DNA from: Bordetella genomosp. 9
GTDB lineage: Bacteria > Pseudomonadota > Gammaproteobacteria > Burkholderiales > Burkholderiaceae_B
Length of the DNA: 64,000 nucleotides
Assembly: GCF_002261425.1 (NCBI RefSeq)
Contig: NZ_NEVJ01000002.1
Coordinates: 248,001 to 312,000 of the forward strand
Direction of reading: 5' to 3'
Shown here: in pieces, positions 1-9,742 of the stretch
How the letters are laid out: each line of letters opens with the position of its first letter
How positions within the stretch are numbered: position 1 is the first letter of the stretch
Notes under the pieces: generated by a model
Seen by the model: only the letters and a program-made list of their open reading frames with translations
Databases searched by the model: none
What the model was told of the DNA's origin: nothing
Made by a program: the position numbers and the translations under genes

Positions 1-564
<564 letters not shown>

Positions 565-565
565 C

Positions 566-1522
566 TCACCCCGCCGGCGCACCCTGCGCCGCGACCGCCA
601 TGATCCAGTTCCTGAATGCGACGACGGCGTCGTCGTCCGCGCGATCGGTGTTCACCACCAGGGTGTAATCCGGGCCCCGCCAGATCGGCTCGGACAGGGG
701 GCATACGAGCCGGCCCGTCGCGATCTCGCGCTCGATGAGCGGCAGCGACGCCAGCGTGACGCCCAGGCCTTCGGCGGCCGCGCCCAGTTGCAGATACACA
801 TGATCGAAATGCAGGTCGCGCAGGCCGCGCAATCCGGAAATCCCGGCCGCGCGCGACCAGTCGGACCATGCGGTGCGCGTGCTCGCCGAATGCAGCAGCG
901 TGTGATTGCGCAAGTCCGCCACCGTCCTGATCGGCCGGTTCGACAACAAGGACGGACTGCAGGCGGGCAGGCGCAGGTCCGGCATCAAGGTCGTGGAAAC
1001 GACACCTGCCGCGTCCTCGAGGCCGGAGCGTACGCCGATGTCGTAGGCGTCGCCCACATAGCGCAGCCTGCGCGAACTGGTCGACAGCCTGACCTCGATG
1101 TCCGGGTAGCGGGTTTGAAAATCCGCCAGCCGTGGTATCAGCCAGCACAAGGCGAAGCTGGCCAGGGCGTTCACACGCACGATGCCGCTGGCGCGCCGCG
1201 TGGTCGACGCGCGTCGCAGCCGGGTGGAGGACTGGTTCAGTCGGCTGAAGGCGCTCTTGACGTCATTCAACAGCGCGGCCCCTTCGTCCGTGGGCACCAC
1301 GCCGCGTGGACGGCGTTCGAAGAGCGGCACGCCAAACCAGTTTTCCAGCAGGCGGATCTGCTTGCCGACCGCCCAGTGCGTGACGTGCAGGTCGGCCGCC
1401 GCGGCCGCGAAGCTGCCCAGGCGGGCGACGGCCTCGAAATGGCGTAGCGCATTCAAGGGTGGCAGATGCTCTGCGTCTGGCGACGCGGGCGGACTGCCGG
1501 TGTCATGATCTTCGCTGGCCAT
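566..1522 (-). CDS. LysR-family transcriptional regulator, GcvA-like
   Basis: A 318-residue regulator. The winged helix-turn-helix occupies about residues 20-80, beginning LPPLNALRHFEAVARLGSFAAAAADLHVT as in GcvA-type LysR proteins, and is followed by the effector-binding domain. A tail of about 19 residues precedes the DNA-binding domain. The gene is divergent from the MFS gene at 1600 with 77 bp between the two starts, the usual layout when a LysR protein controls its neighbour. The C-terminus converges on kdsA with no room for a terminator. The effector cannot be told from sequence. Confidence 0.9.
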   Translation of the reverse strand: MASEDHDTGSPPASPDAEHLPPLNALRHFEAVARLGSFAAAAADLHVTHWAVGKQIRLLENWFGVPLFERRPRGVVPTDEGAALLNDVKSAFSRLNQSSTRLRRASTTRRASGIVRVNALASFALCWLIPRLADFQTRYPDIEVRLSTSSRRLRYVGDAYDIGVRSGLEDAAGVVSTTLMPDLRLPACSPSLLSNRPIRTVADLRNHTLLHSASTRTAWSDWSRAAGISGLRGLRDLHFDHVYLQLGAAAEGLGVTLASLPLIEREIATGRLVCPLSEPIWRGPDYTLVVNTDRADDDAVVAFRNWIMAVAAQGAPAG

Positions 1523-1561
1523 GGGTGACTTTTTCTCCCGTCTTGGGCAATTTTACGTCAG

Positions 1562-1590
1562 TTGTTGCCGGCTTTCGAGGCGCCTAGAAT
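1562..1590 (+). promoter_or_regulatory. Candidate sigma70 promoter of the MFS gene
   Basis: TTGTTG at 1562-1567 and TAGAAT at 1585-1590 are separated by 17 bp, in the divergent gap between the LysR and MFS genes. The predicted start of transcription is near 1597, only a few bases before the ATG at 1600. Either that mRNA is almost leaderless or translation starts at a later in-frame ATG (1654 or 1681). Confidence 0.45.
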
Positions 1591-1599
1591 GACGGAGTC

Positions 1600-2880
1600 A
1601 TGGACCATTACTCCCGGAGCCAGCTGTCGAGACCATCTGGCGCCGTCCGAATCATGCGACGTTTTTCGTTCTCTTCCGCGATGGGCCGGCTGGCCGACGG
1701 TCCCAAGCCACGGGAATCCGGCGCTCCCCGGCGGGTTCTGTGGATGGCCTGCATGGCGCATGCGTTGCACGACGGCTACACGGACATGATCTACGTCCTG
1801 CTACCCGTGTGGCAGACGGATTTCGCGCTCAATTACGGCGCGCTCGCCATCCTGCGCGGCATCTACGCGGGCACGATGGCCACGCTGCAACTGCCTGCCG
1901 GCCGCCTGGCGCGCAGGTTCGGGACGCGCGCCACGCTGGCCGCCGGTACGCTGCTGGCGGCGCTGGGCTATGCCGTCGCCGGCTGGTCCACCAGCCTGCT
2001 GGGCCTGTGCATCGCGCTCGCCATCTCCGGCATGGGGTCCAGCACCCAGCACCCGCTGGCATCGGGCGCCGTCTCGCGCGCCTACGGCCGCGACGCGAGA
2101 GGCCCGCTGAGCATCTACAACTTTTCCGGCGACCTGGGCAAGTCCGCGCTGCCGGCGGCCGTGTCCCTGCTGATGATCGTCATGCCCTGGCGCCATTCCT
2201 TGTGGGCGGTCTCCACACTGGGCGTCGCGGCCGCCGCGGTGATCGCCTTCTTCCTGCCCGCCGTGCTGAAAGCGCCGGCCGCCGCGAAGGAAGCGCCCGG
2301 CCGGAGCGCGCGTGGAACGGGTTCCGGTTTCTGGCTGCTGTTCGCGATCGGCGCGCTGGATACGGCCGTGCGCATGGGCGTGCTGACCTTCCTGCCTTTC
2401 CTGCTGAAGGCCAAGGGCATCTCGCCGCCGATGATGGGGACGGCGCTGGCCCTGGTGTTCATCGGGGGCGCCGCGGGCAAGTTCGTGTGCGGTTGGCTGG
2501 GCGCGCGCGTGGGAGTGATCGGTACGGTGCTGGCGACCGAAGCCGGCACGGCCGCCCTGATCCTGGCCTTGATCGCGCTGCCGCTGGAACCCGCGCTGGT
2601 GCTGCTGCCCGTGCTCGGCCTGATGCTGAACGGCACGTCGTCCGTCCTGTACGGAACCGTGCCTGAATTGACGCCGATCGAACGCACCGAACGCGCGTTC
2701 GCCCTGTTCTACACCGGCACGATCGCATCGGGCGCCTTGTCGCCTGTGGTCTATGGCGTGCTGGGCGACCATATCGGCGTGAACGGGGCGACGGTGGCGG
2801 CGGCGCTGACCGCGCTGGCGATAGTGCCGCTGGCGCTCGCGCTCGCGCCGCGCCTGCGCGCCGCCGGCGATGAACGGTAG
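1600..2880 (+). CDS. MFS transporter, fosmidomycin-resistance (Fsr)-like
   Basis: A 426-residue major facilitator protein of the inner membrane. After a polar N-terminus of about 45 residues come repeated hydrophobic segments in two halves, with a central basic linker near residues 225-245. The first helix reads MACMAHALHDGYTDMIYVLLP, a stretch with the HxxxDxY pattern common in Fsr-like exporters. It probably works as a proton-coupled carrier; the substrate is unknown. The start is uncertain: ATG codons at 1600, 1654 and 1681 are in frame, and GGAG at 1594 sits too close to the first. It is divergent from the LysR gene at 1522. Confidence 0.85.
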   Translation: MDHYSRSQLSRPSGAVRIMRRFSFSSAMGRLADGPKPRESGAPRRVLWMACMAHALHDGYTDMIYVLLPVWQTDFALNYGALAILRGIYAGTMATLQLPAGRLARRFGTRATLAAGTLLAALGYAVAGWSTSLLGLCIALAISGMGSSTQHPLASGAVSRAYGRDARGPLSIYNFSGDLGKSALPAAVSLLMIVMPWRHSLWAVSTLGVAAAAVIAFFLPAVLKAPAAAKEAPGRSARGTGSGFWLLFAIGALDTAVRMGVLTFLPFLLKAKGISPPMMGTALALVFIGGAAGKFVCGWLGARVGVIGTVLATEAGTAALILALIALPLEPALVLLPVLGLMLNGTSSVLYGTVPELTPIERTERAFALFYTGTIASGALSPVVYGVLGDHIGVNGATVAAALTALAIVPLALALAPRLRAAGDER

Positions 2881-2964
2881 GCAGCCATGCGGCTCGCGGA
2901 CGCTTCGCCCGCGTATGGGGCGCGCATGGGAAACAGACACGTGTTCAATCAGGAGAGTTGATTC

Positions 2965-3711
2965 ATGGCCAGGACATTGGTAATCACCGGCGGGAGCCGG
3001 GGCATAGGCGCGGCGACCGCGAAGCTTGCCGCGCGGCAGGGGTATGCGGTGTGCATCGGCTATCGATCCGACACGCCGTCCGCGCAGGACGTGGTGAACG
3101 CGATCCAGGCGGCCGGCGGCGAAGCGATCGCGGTGCAGGTGGACGTGGCGAAAGAGGAGGAAGTGATCGCCCTGTTCGATACGGCGGAGCGCACCCTGGG
3201 GCCGATCGCCGGACTGGTCAACAATGCGGCCATCATCGCCAGCCATGGCCGTGTGGAGGACATCACGCTCGAGCGCCTGCAGCGGATGTTCGCGGTGAAT
3301 GCCATCGGCCCGTTCCTGTGTTCGCGCGAGGCCGTGCGCCGCATGTCGACCCGTCGCGGCGGCGCGGGCGGCGCGATCGTCAATGTGTCGTCGTCTTCGG
3401 CCCAGATGGGTTCGGCCAACGAATACGTCGACTATGCCGCCACCAAGGGCGCGCTGGAGTCGATGACGATAGGCCTGGCCAAGGAAGTCGCGCGCGAAGG
3501 CATCCGCGTGAACGGGGTGCGGCCCGGGCACATCTACACCGAGATGCATGCCAGCGGCGGCGAACCGGGCCGGGTCGACCGGCTGAAGGACACCATCCCC
3601 ATGGGCCGCGGCGGCCAGCCGGAGGAAGTGGCCGAAGCCATCGTCTGGCTGTTGAGCGACAAGGCGTCCTTCGCCACCGGCGGCTTCCTGAACGTCAACG
3701 GCGGCAAGTAG
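2965..3711 (+). CDS. SDR-family NAD(P)-dependent oxidoreductase
   Basis: A 248-residue classical short-chain dehydrogenase. The cofactor motif TGGSRGIG is at residues 8-15, NNAA at 86-89, a serine cluster at 142-145 and the catalytic pair Y157xxxK161 in YAATK; the C-terminus ends in FLNVNGGK, typical of the FabG-like branch. A good ribosome site (AGGAGA) precedes the ATG. The substrate is unknown; alcohols, sugars or 3-oxoacyl groups are all possible. It lies 84 bp after the MFS gene on the same strand and converges on the next LysR gene with 3 bp between stops. Confidence 0.93.
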   Translation: MARTLVITGGSRGIGAATAKLAARQGYAVCIGYRSDTPSAQDVVNAIQAAGGEAIAVQVDVAKEEEVIALFDTAERTLGPIAGLVNNAAIIASHGRVEDITLERLQRMFAVNAIGPFLCSREAVRRMSTRRGGAGGAIVNVSSSSAQMGSANEYVDYAATKGALESMTIGLAKEVAREGIRVNGVRPGHIYTEMHASGGEPGRVDRLKDTIPMGRGGQPEEVAEAIVWLLSDKASFATGGFLNVNGGK

Positions 3712-3714
3712 GCC

Positions 3715-4620
3715 TTACTCGCCCGCCTCTTCCATCTGCGTGGTTTCCTGCACGATCCACGCTTCGAAGGCCGTGATCAGCGGCGACGCCTGGCCGCCCT
3801 TGGGATAGGCCAGATAGTAGGCGTTGCCCGTTTCCACGCGCAGGTCGAGCGGCGCCAGCAGGCGCCCCGTTCGCAGATCGTCTTCCACGAAGGCGCGCTG
3901 CGCCATCACGATGCCCAGTTCATCGATGGCCGCCTGATAGGCCAGCGCCGAGTTCTCGAACTTCAGGCCGCTGTTGCCGTCTATCGTCGCCACCCGCGCG
4001 GCGGCCAGCCAGTCGGGCCAGTCGGACGCGCGGTGCATCGAACAGAGCAGGACGAAGCGCGACAGGTCGGCGGCGTCGCGGGGCGGTTCGGCGTTCCTGA
4101 ACAGGCCCGGGCTGCAGACGGGCAGCAGGATTTCACCGAACAATCGCCGGCATATCGCGCCCGGAATGGGGGCGGGACCGGAATGGATGCACAGGTCCAC
4201 TTCGTCGCGATCGAATTCCACCTGCTGGTGCGACGTCGTGATGTGCACGTCGATGTGGCGATGCAAGGCATGAAAGCGCGCCAGGCGTGGCACGAACCAG
4301 CGGATGGCGAAGGTGGGCGGCAGCTTGATGCGCAGGATGTTGTCCGTCGGCCGCGCCCGCAGCTGGCGCGTCTGTGCTTCGATCAGGTCGAAGGCCGCGC
4401 GCAGGGTCGCGGCGTAGCTGGCGCCTTCCGCGGTGGTCTCGATGCCATGGCGCAAGCGCTGGCACAGCGGCACGCCCAGCCACGCCTCGAGCTGGCTGAC
4501 GTGGCGGCTGACGGCGCCTTGGGTCACCGACAGCTCCTGCGCGGCGCGCGTCAGGCTGCCATTGCGGGCGGTGGCCTCGAAAGCCCGCAGCGCATTCAAC
4601 GGGGGAAGGCGTCTGGCCAT
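3715..4620 (-). CDS. LysR-family transcriptional regulator, GcvA-like
   Basis: A 301-residue regulator beginning MARRLPPLNALRAFEATA, with the helix-turn-helix (SLTRAAQELSVTQGAVSRHVS) at about residues 20-41 and a substrate-binding-like domain after it. I chose the ATG at 4620; a TTG codon 63 bases upstream would add a tail foreign to the family. It is divergent from the hydro-lyase/ABC operon that starts at 4794, with a 173-bp gap, so it is the natural candidate to control that operon. No clear T-N11-A palindrome was picked out in the gap by eye. Confidence 0.9.
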   Translation of the reverse strand: MARRLPPLNALRAFEATARNGSLTRAAQELSVTQGAVSRHVSQLEAWLGVPLCQRLRHGIETTAEGASYAATLRAAFDLIEAQTRQLRARPTDNILRIKLPPTFAIRWFVPRLARFHALHRHIDVHITTSHQQVEFDRDEVDLCIHSGPAPIPGAICRRLFGEILLPVCSPGLFRNAEPPRDAADLSRFVLLCSMHRASDWPDWLAAARVATIDGNSGLKFENSALAYQAAIDELGIVMAQRAFVEDDLRTGRLLAPLDLRVETGNAYYLAYPKGGQASPLITAFEAWIVQETTQMEEAGE

Positions 4621-4793
4621 CTGCTCTGATTTTTTCTCAGGGGAGCCTGCATTAATTTTGGTTTGAGCCGCCGGGGCTTGCAATTATCCTAACGCAAAAC
4701 CTCCGTGAACGAAGCGGAAAACCGTGCGGCCCGCGTGCCGCGCGCCAAGGATAAGCCGGGGTGCGGTGCAGCATCCCTGGAGGAGAAAAAATC

Positions 4794-6275
4794 ATGCCAG
4801 CCACGATGGACGATGGCGGTGGGGCGGGCGTCCCGCGCGCCGGCGGCGCCTTGCCGCCGGACGCCGCGCGGCCCGCGACCGTCTTCGACAAGATCTGGAA
4901 CGCGCATCTCATCGCCCGCCTGGACGACGGGCGCGACCTGATCTTCGTGGATCGCCACGTGCTGCAGGAAACCACCAGCGCCGTGGCCTTCGCCAACCTG
5001 AAACGCGAAGGCCGCGCCGTGCGGCATCCCGAGCTGACCATCGCCACGCAGGACCATATCGTGTCCACCGCGCCGGGCCGCGACGAAGACAGCTATCCCG
5101 GCGGCCGCGAACTGCTGACCCTGATGCGGGCCAACGCCCTGCACGGGCATATCCGGCATTTCGGCATCGAGGACCCGCGCCAGGGCATCGTGCACGTGAT
5201 CGCGCCGGAGCTCGGCTTCGCCTTGCCGGGCAGCATCCTGGCCTGCGGCGACAGCCATACGTCGACGGCGGGCGGCCTGGGCGCCCTGGGCATAGGGGTG
5301 GGCACCAGTGAAGTCGAGCACGTGCTGGCGACCCAGACGCTGGCGCTGGCGCGGCCGCGCAATATGCGCGTGCGCTTCCAGGGCAGGCCCGGCGCGGGCG
5401 TTACCGCCAAGGACCTGATCCTGCTCGCCATGGGCGCGCTGGGCGTGGCGGGCGGCCGCGGCTGCGCCGTGGAATACGCCGGCGACGCCGTGCGCGCCCT
5501 GTCCGTGGAAGGACGCTTGACGCTGTGCAATATGTCCATCGAGCTGGGCGCGCGCCTGGGGCTCGTCGCGCCGGACGAAGCGACCTTCGATTACGTGCGC
5601 GGCCGCGAGTTCGCCCCGCTGGGCGCGGACTTCGAACAGGCGGTGCGGGCATGGCGTACGCTGCGCAGCGACGACGGCGCGCCGTTCGATCGCGACGTGG
5701 CGGTCGATTGCGAGGGCGTGGCGCCGCAGGTGACCTGGGGCACCACGCCGGCCCACGTCGGCGGCATCAACGGCAAGGTGCCGGACCCCGCCGGCTACGC
5801 CGACGCCAGGCAGCGCGACGGCGTGGCGGCCGCGCTCGCCTATATGGGCCTGACGCCCGGCATGCCGCTGGAAGGCATACCCGTGGACGTCGCCTTCATC
5901 GGATCCTGTACCAATTCGCGGCTGTCCGACCTGCAGGCCGCGGCGGAAGTCGTGCAGGGGCGACGCGTCGCGCCGGGCGTGCGCGCCCTGGTGGTGCCGG
6001 GCTCGATGGCGGTGAAGCGGGAAGCCGAGGCCCTGGGCCTGCATCGGATCTTCCGCGCCGCCGGCTTCGAGTGGCGCGAAGCGGGATGTTCGATGTGCGT
6101 CAGCATCAACGACGACATGGTGCCGGCGGGCGGACGCTGCATCGCCACCAGCAATCGCAATTTCGAGAACCGCCAGGGGCCGGGCAGCCGCACCCATCTG
6201 GCCAGCCCCGCCATGGTCGCGGCGGCCGCGCTGCGCGGACACATCACCGACGTGCGCCGGGAGATGCGCTCATGA
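4794..6275 (+). CDS. LeuC-like dehydratase large subunit (aconitase superfamily)
   Basis: A 493-residue protein of the isopropylmalate-isomerase/homoaconitase large-subunit family, which uses a 4Fe-4S cluster to hydrate or dehydrate 2-hydroxy acids. The three cluster cysteines are at about Cys372 (GSCTNSR), Cys432 and Cys435 (GCSMC). Substrate-loop hallmarks CGDSHTSTAGGLG and GTSEVEHVLATQTL are present. GGAGGAG sits eight bases before the ATG. The start codon of the small subunit overlaps its stop. The lyase-family enzyme and ABC importer downstream point to a catabolic hydro-lyase rather than leucine synthesis. The N-terminal 25 residues are an unusual Gly/Ala/Pro-rich extension. Confidence 0.91.
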   Translation: MPATMDDGGGAGVPRAGGALPPDAARPATVFDKIWNAHLIARLDDGRDLIFVDRHVLQETTSAVAFANLKREGRAVRHPELTIATQDHIVSTAPGRDEDSYPGGRELLTLMRANALHGHIRHFGIEDPRQGIVHVIAPELGFALPGSILACGDSHTSTAGGLGALGIGVGTSEVEHVLATQTLALARPRNMRVRFQGRPGAGVTAKDLILLAMGALGVAGGRGCAVEYAGDAVRALSVEGRLTLCNMSIELGARLGLVAPDEATFDYVRGREFAPLGADFEQAVRAWRTLRSDDGAPFDRDVAVDCEGVAPQVTWGTTPAHVGGINGKVPDPAGYADARQRDGVAAALAYMGLTPGMPLEGIPVDVAFIGSCTNSRLSDLQAAAEVVQGRRVAPGVRALVVPGSMAVKREAEALGLHRIFRAAGFEWREAGCSMCVSINDDMVPAGGRCIATSNRNFENRQGPGSRTHLASPAMVAAAALRGHITDVRREMRS

Positions 6276-6919
6276 GACCCGCCGTTCGCGAGATCGAAGG
6301 CGTCATGGCCGTGATGCCCATGGCGAACATCAATACCGACGCGATCATTCCGTCAGTATGGCTGCGCACCGCCACGGCCGACATGGGCAAGGGCCTGTTC
6401 GGCGGCTATCGCTACGATGGCCAGGGTCGCGAGCGGCCGGATTTCGTGCTGAACCGCGAGCCGTACCGCCACGCGCGCATCCTGCTGGCCGACGAGAACT
6501 TCGGCTGCGGCAGCTCGCGCGAAGCGGCGGTATGGGCGCTGACGGGCTTCGGCATCGGCTGCGTGCTGGCGCCCAGCTTCGCCGACATCTTCTACGAGAA
6601 CGCCTTTCGCAATGGCCTGGTGGCGGCGATCATCGACGGACAGACCTATCAGCGGCTGCACGACGGCGCGTCCGCCGACGCGGGCGGACCGGCGCCGACG
6701 TGCCGCGTCGATCTCGCGGCCGCGACCGTCACGGGCCCCGACGGGGCCTCCCATTCCTTCACGATCCCCGCGTCCCGCGCGCAGGCCCTGATGCGCGGCG
6801 ACGACGAGATCGCCATGACCCTGGCCCATCTGCCGGCCATCGAAGCGCACTACGAACGCATGCGCGCGGCCAGCCCCTGGCTGTTTCCCGCCACGCTGCA
6901 AAGGAGCAATGCATCATGA
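6272..6919 (+). CDS. LeuD-like dehydratase small subunit
   Basis: A 215-residue swivel-domain subunit that pairs with the preceding large subunit. The family hallmarks NTDAIIPS near residue 17 and NFGCGSSREAAVWAL near residues 70-84 are intact; the latter loop contacts the substrate carboxylates. The ATG overlaps the upstream TGA (ATGA), so the two subunits are translationally coupled. Substrate choice in this family cannot be read off with confidence; isopropylmalate, citraconate/citramalate and dimethylmaleate/dimethylmalate are all known for relatives. Confidence 0.92.
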   Translation: MRPAVREIEGVMAVMPMANINTDAIIPSVWLRTATADMGKGLFGGYRYDGQGRERPDFVLNREPYRHARILLADENFGCGSSREAAVWALTGFGIGCVLAPSFADIFYENAFRNGLVAAIIDGQTYQRLHDGASADAGGPAPTCRVDLAAATVTGPDGASHSFTIPASRAQALMRGDDEIAMTLAHLPAIEAHYERMRAASPWLFPATLQRSNAS

Positions 6920-7797
6920 CCCGTCCCAGCCTGCGCGATGCCTTGAAGCGCGAAACGCCGCTGGTCACGCCGTTGGCGCACGACGCCCTGTCGGCGCGTC
7001 TGATCGAACAGGCCGGCTTTCATGCCTTCGCGGTCGGCGGCTCGGCCATGCTGGCGGCGCGCCATGCCTATCCGGACATCGGGCTGATCGGCCTGACCGA
7101 TATGGTGCAGGGCTTGCGCGATATCGCCGCGGCGTCCAGCCTGCCTTTCCTGGCCGATGCCGACGATGGCTATGGCGACGTCAAGAGCGTGGCGCGCCTG
7201 GTCGCGGCGTACGAGGCCATCGGCGTCAGCGGTTTCCTGGTGGAGGACCAGAGCCGCGACCACAAGCAGCAGCGTGCCGACAAAGCCGCCCTGGTGGTCG
7301 ACGAGGCCGTCATCGAAGCCAAGCTGAAGGCCGCCATGCAGGCGCGGCGCAACCCGGAGACCTTCATCATCGGACGCACCGATGCCTACGGTCCCCTGGG
7401 CCTGGATGCCGCGCTGCGGCGCGCCGAACGCTTCCTGGCGCTGGGCGTCGATGGCGTCTTCATCGCCGGCCTGCGGCGCGAAGAGGATTACCGGCGCGTG
7501 GGCGAGGCGCTGAAGGGCGCCTATCTGTCGGCGGCGATGTTCGAAGGCGGCGACACGCCCTGGTTGAGTCCCGCCGAACTGGGGGCGATGGGGTTCACGC
7601 AGGTTTCCTATCCGGCCAGCCTGATCCTGCGCGTGGTGCAGGCGCTGCGCGACGGCCTGTCGGCCCTGCGGCGCCATGCCGACGGTGTCGAGCCGCTGGC
7701 GCCCATGCGGCAGGGGGCGGACGTGCGGCAGGCGCTCGACCGCGCGACCGATCTGGCGGGCTGGCGGGCGATCGAGTCGGGCCAGCTGCGCGCCTGA
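6916..7797 (+). CDS. Isocitrate lyase / PEP mutase superfamily protein
   Basis: A 293-residue TIM-barrel protein related to PrpB, 2,3-dimethylmalate lyase, oxaloacetate decarboxylase and phosphonate mutases. The Mg2+-binding motif DADDGYG is at 81-87 and EDQ at 110-112. The gating loop after EDQ reads SRDHKQQ, so the KKCGH/KRCGH motif with the catalytic cysteine of true (methyl)isocitrate lyases is missing. A C-C lyase reaction of the PrpB type is therefore doubtful; decarboxylation or another enolate reaction is possible. Its ATG overlaps the stop of the small subunit, and AAGGAG at 6901 is its ribosome site. It probably acts on the product of the hydro-lyase. Confidence 0.9.
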   Translation: MTRPSLRDALKRETPLVTPLAHDALSARLIEQAGFHAFAVGGSAMLAARHAYPDIGLIGLTDMVQGLRDIAAASSLPFLADADDGYGDVKSVARLVAAYEAIGVSGFLVEDQSRDHKQQRADKAALVVDEAVIEAKLKAAMQARRNPETFIIGRTDAYGPLGLDAALRRAERFLALGVDGVFIAGLRREEDYRRVGEALKGAYLSAAMFEGGDTPWLSPAELGAMGFTQVSYPASLILRVVQALRDGLSALRRHADGVEPLAPMRQGADVRQALDRATDLAGWRAIESGQLRA

Positions 7798-7849
7798 CGC
7801 AATACGAGCCGGCGCAGCCCGGACCATCACGGATAAAACGGAGGAGACC

Positions 7850-8854
7850 ATGCATAGACTATCCACCCCCCAGGCGCTGATGCGCTGCGCCGGCGCCGCC
7901 GTGCTGGCGCTGGCCTTGCAGGGCGCCGCGCAGGCCGAGGAAATCGTCGTCAGCAATTACGGCGTTTCCGCCAACGGCATGCCTTTCGCCGTGGCGATGG
8001 CCAAGGGCTTCTTCAAGCAGGAAGGCGCCAACGTCACCGGCATCCTGACGTCGGCCGGCGGCGGTACCACGCTGCGCAACATGCTGGCCGGCAATGCGCC
8101 CTATGCCGAAGTGAATCCCAACGCCGTCATCGCCGCCGCGCAGCAGGGCGCCGACATCAAGATCGTCAGCGACAACGTGCTGACGGTGGCCGAGTTCGTC
8201 TGGGCCGTCAAAAAGGACTCGCCCATCAAATCGGTGCGCGACCTGAAGGGCAGGAAGATGGGCTATACCAATCCGCGCTCCACCAGCCAGGCGCTGGCGA
8301 CCCTGGTGCTGCAATCGGGCGGCCTGAAGACGGAAGACGTGGAACTGGTAAAGACCGGCGGCTTCGGCGAAGGCGTCGCCGCGTTGGACACGGGTCTGGT
8401 CGACGCCACACCCATACCCGAACCGCTGTGGTCCAAGTACCGCGACAAGTACCGTGCCGTCGCCGTGGCGCAGGACATGCTGCCGCCCATCGCCAACGTC
8501 ATCGGCATTGCCGCCGGATCCGGCGTGTCGCCGGAACGCGAGGCCTTCATCAAGGGCGTGATCCGCGCGCGCCGGCTCGCCGTCGAATACATGGAGAAGC
8601 ACCCCGACGAGTCAGGCGACATCGTCGCCCAGGTCTATAACCTGGAGCCCGCCGTCGCCCGCGCCGCCGTGCGCAACCTGGTGGCCAGCCGCACCAGCGG
8701 CGTGCCGTACTGGGGGCCCGGCGACATCCACATGGACGGGTTGAAGCGCGCCGTCGATGTCCAGAAGATGGTCGGCGCCATCAAGGGCGACGTCGACCTG
8801 GACAAGCTGATCGACACGCGCTACCTGCCCGACGATCTGAAAAAGGTGAAGTAG
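7850..8854 (+). CDS. ABC transporter substrate-binding protein (NMT1/THI5-SsuA-like)
   Basis: A 334-residue periplasmic binding protein. A Sec signal peptide ends around AQA at residues 27-29; the mature part starts EEIVVSNYGVSANGMPFAVAMAKGFFKQEG, typical of the family that binds taurine, alkanesulfonates, pyrimidine precursors or aromatic acids. GAGGAGA precedes the ATG at 7850. It lies 52 bp after the lyase-family gene and directly before its ATPase. The ligand is unknown; the context suggests an organic acid or its precursor. Confidence 0.9.
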   Translation: MHRLSTPQALMRCAGAAVLALALQGAAQAEEIVVSNYGVSANGMPFAVAMAKGFFKQEGANVTGILTSAGGGTTLRNMLAGNAPYAEVNPNAVIAAAQQGADIKIVSDNVLTVAEFVWAVKKDSPIKSVRDLKGRKMGYTNPRSTSQALATLVLQSGGLKTEDVELVKTGGFGEGVAALDTGLVDATPIPEPLWSKYRDKYRAVAVAQDMLPPIANVIGIAAGSGVSPEREAFIKGVIRARRLAVEYMEKHPDESGDIVAQVYNLEPAVARAAVRNLVASRTSGVPYWGPGDIHMDGLKRAVDVQKMVGAIKGDVDLDKLIDTRYLPDDLKKVK

Positions 8855-9742
8855 ATGGCCCAGGTCGCGCAAGTCCTGCCGCATGCCTTGCCTGGCCGGC
8901 AGCCCGGCGATCCCCGGCCGGGCGCCGGCGTGGCGCATGTTTCCATGCGTGGCGTCGACAAGCTCTTCACCCGTCCTGGAGGCAGTCCCGACGATGCCGT
9001 CCATGCGCTGGGACCGATCGACCTGGAGTTGCGCCAGGGCGAGTTCTTCGCCGTCGTCGGCCCGTCCGGCTGCGGCAAGAGCACGCTGCTGGAGCTGGTG
9101 GCGGGACTGTCCACCGCCACGCGCGGCGAAGTGGCCTTCGAAGGCGACCCCATCGTCGGCCGCATTCCGGACGGCGTCGGCGTGGTGTTCCAGGAAGACG
9201 CGTCCTTTCCCTGGCTGACGGTGCGCGAGAACATCGCCTTCGGGCTGCGCCGCCTGAAGATCGACGCGGCGGAGAAGCACCGGCGGGTGGACCGCGCCCT
9301 GGCCATGATGGGCCTGGCGCCGTTCGCGGACAGCTATCCGGCACAGCTGTCCGGCGGCATGCGGCAGCGCGTGTGCATCGCCCGTACGCTGGTGACCGAG
9401 CCGCGCCTGATCCTGCTGGACGAGCCCTTCGGGGCGCTCGACCAGCAGACCCGGTTGCTGATGGGCGACGAAGTGCTGAACCTGTGGCGCAAGACCGGCG
9501 CGACGGTGTTCCTGATCACCCACGCGCTGGACGAGGCCGCGATGCTGGCCGACCGCATCGGCGTGATGTCGGCCCGGCCCGGACGCCTGATCGACATCGT
9601 GGAAACCGGCTGGTCCCGCGACCGCGACAGCCGCATCGTGCAGGACGAGCGCTTCGGTGCCATCACCGCGCGCCTGTGGCGCGCGCTGCGCGAAGAATCC
9701 ATGAAATCCATCGGCGCCATGCAAGCCGGAGCGCGGCCATGA
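8855..9742 (+). CDS. ABC transporter ATP-binding protein (SsuB/TauB-like)
   Basis: A 295-residue nucleotide-binding subunit at the cytoplasmic face of the importer. Walker A GPSGCGKST is at 69-77, the Q-loop in VVFQEDASFPWL near 110-121, the signature LSGGMRQR at 165-172 and Walker B LILLDEP near 185-191, followed by the switch histidine in ITHALDEA. An N-terminal stretch of about 30 residues precedes the domain; an ATG at 8945 would give a more conventional length. The ATG at 8855 directly abuts the upstream stop. Confidence 0.92.
   Translation: MAQVAQVLPHALPGRQPGDPRPGAGVAHVSMRGVDKLFTRPGGSPDDAVHALGPIDLELRQGEFFAVVGPSGCGKSTLLELVAGLSTATRGEVAFEGDPIVGRIPDGVGVVFQEDASFPWLTVRENIAFGLRRLKIDAAEKHRRVDRALAMMGLAPFADSYPAQLSGGMRQRVCIARTLVTEPRLILLDEPFGALDQQTRLLMGDEVLNLWRKTGATVFLITHALDEAAMLADRIGVMSARPGRLIDIVETGWSRDRDSRIVQDERFGAITARLWRALREESMKSIGAMQAGARP

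Noticed and set aside
4761..4793. Upstream ATG for the LeuC-like gene
   Set aside because: The strong GGAGGAG site lies between this ATG and the one at 4794 and fits only the latter.
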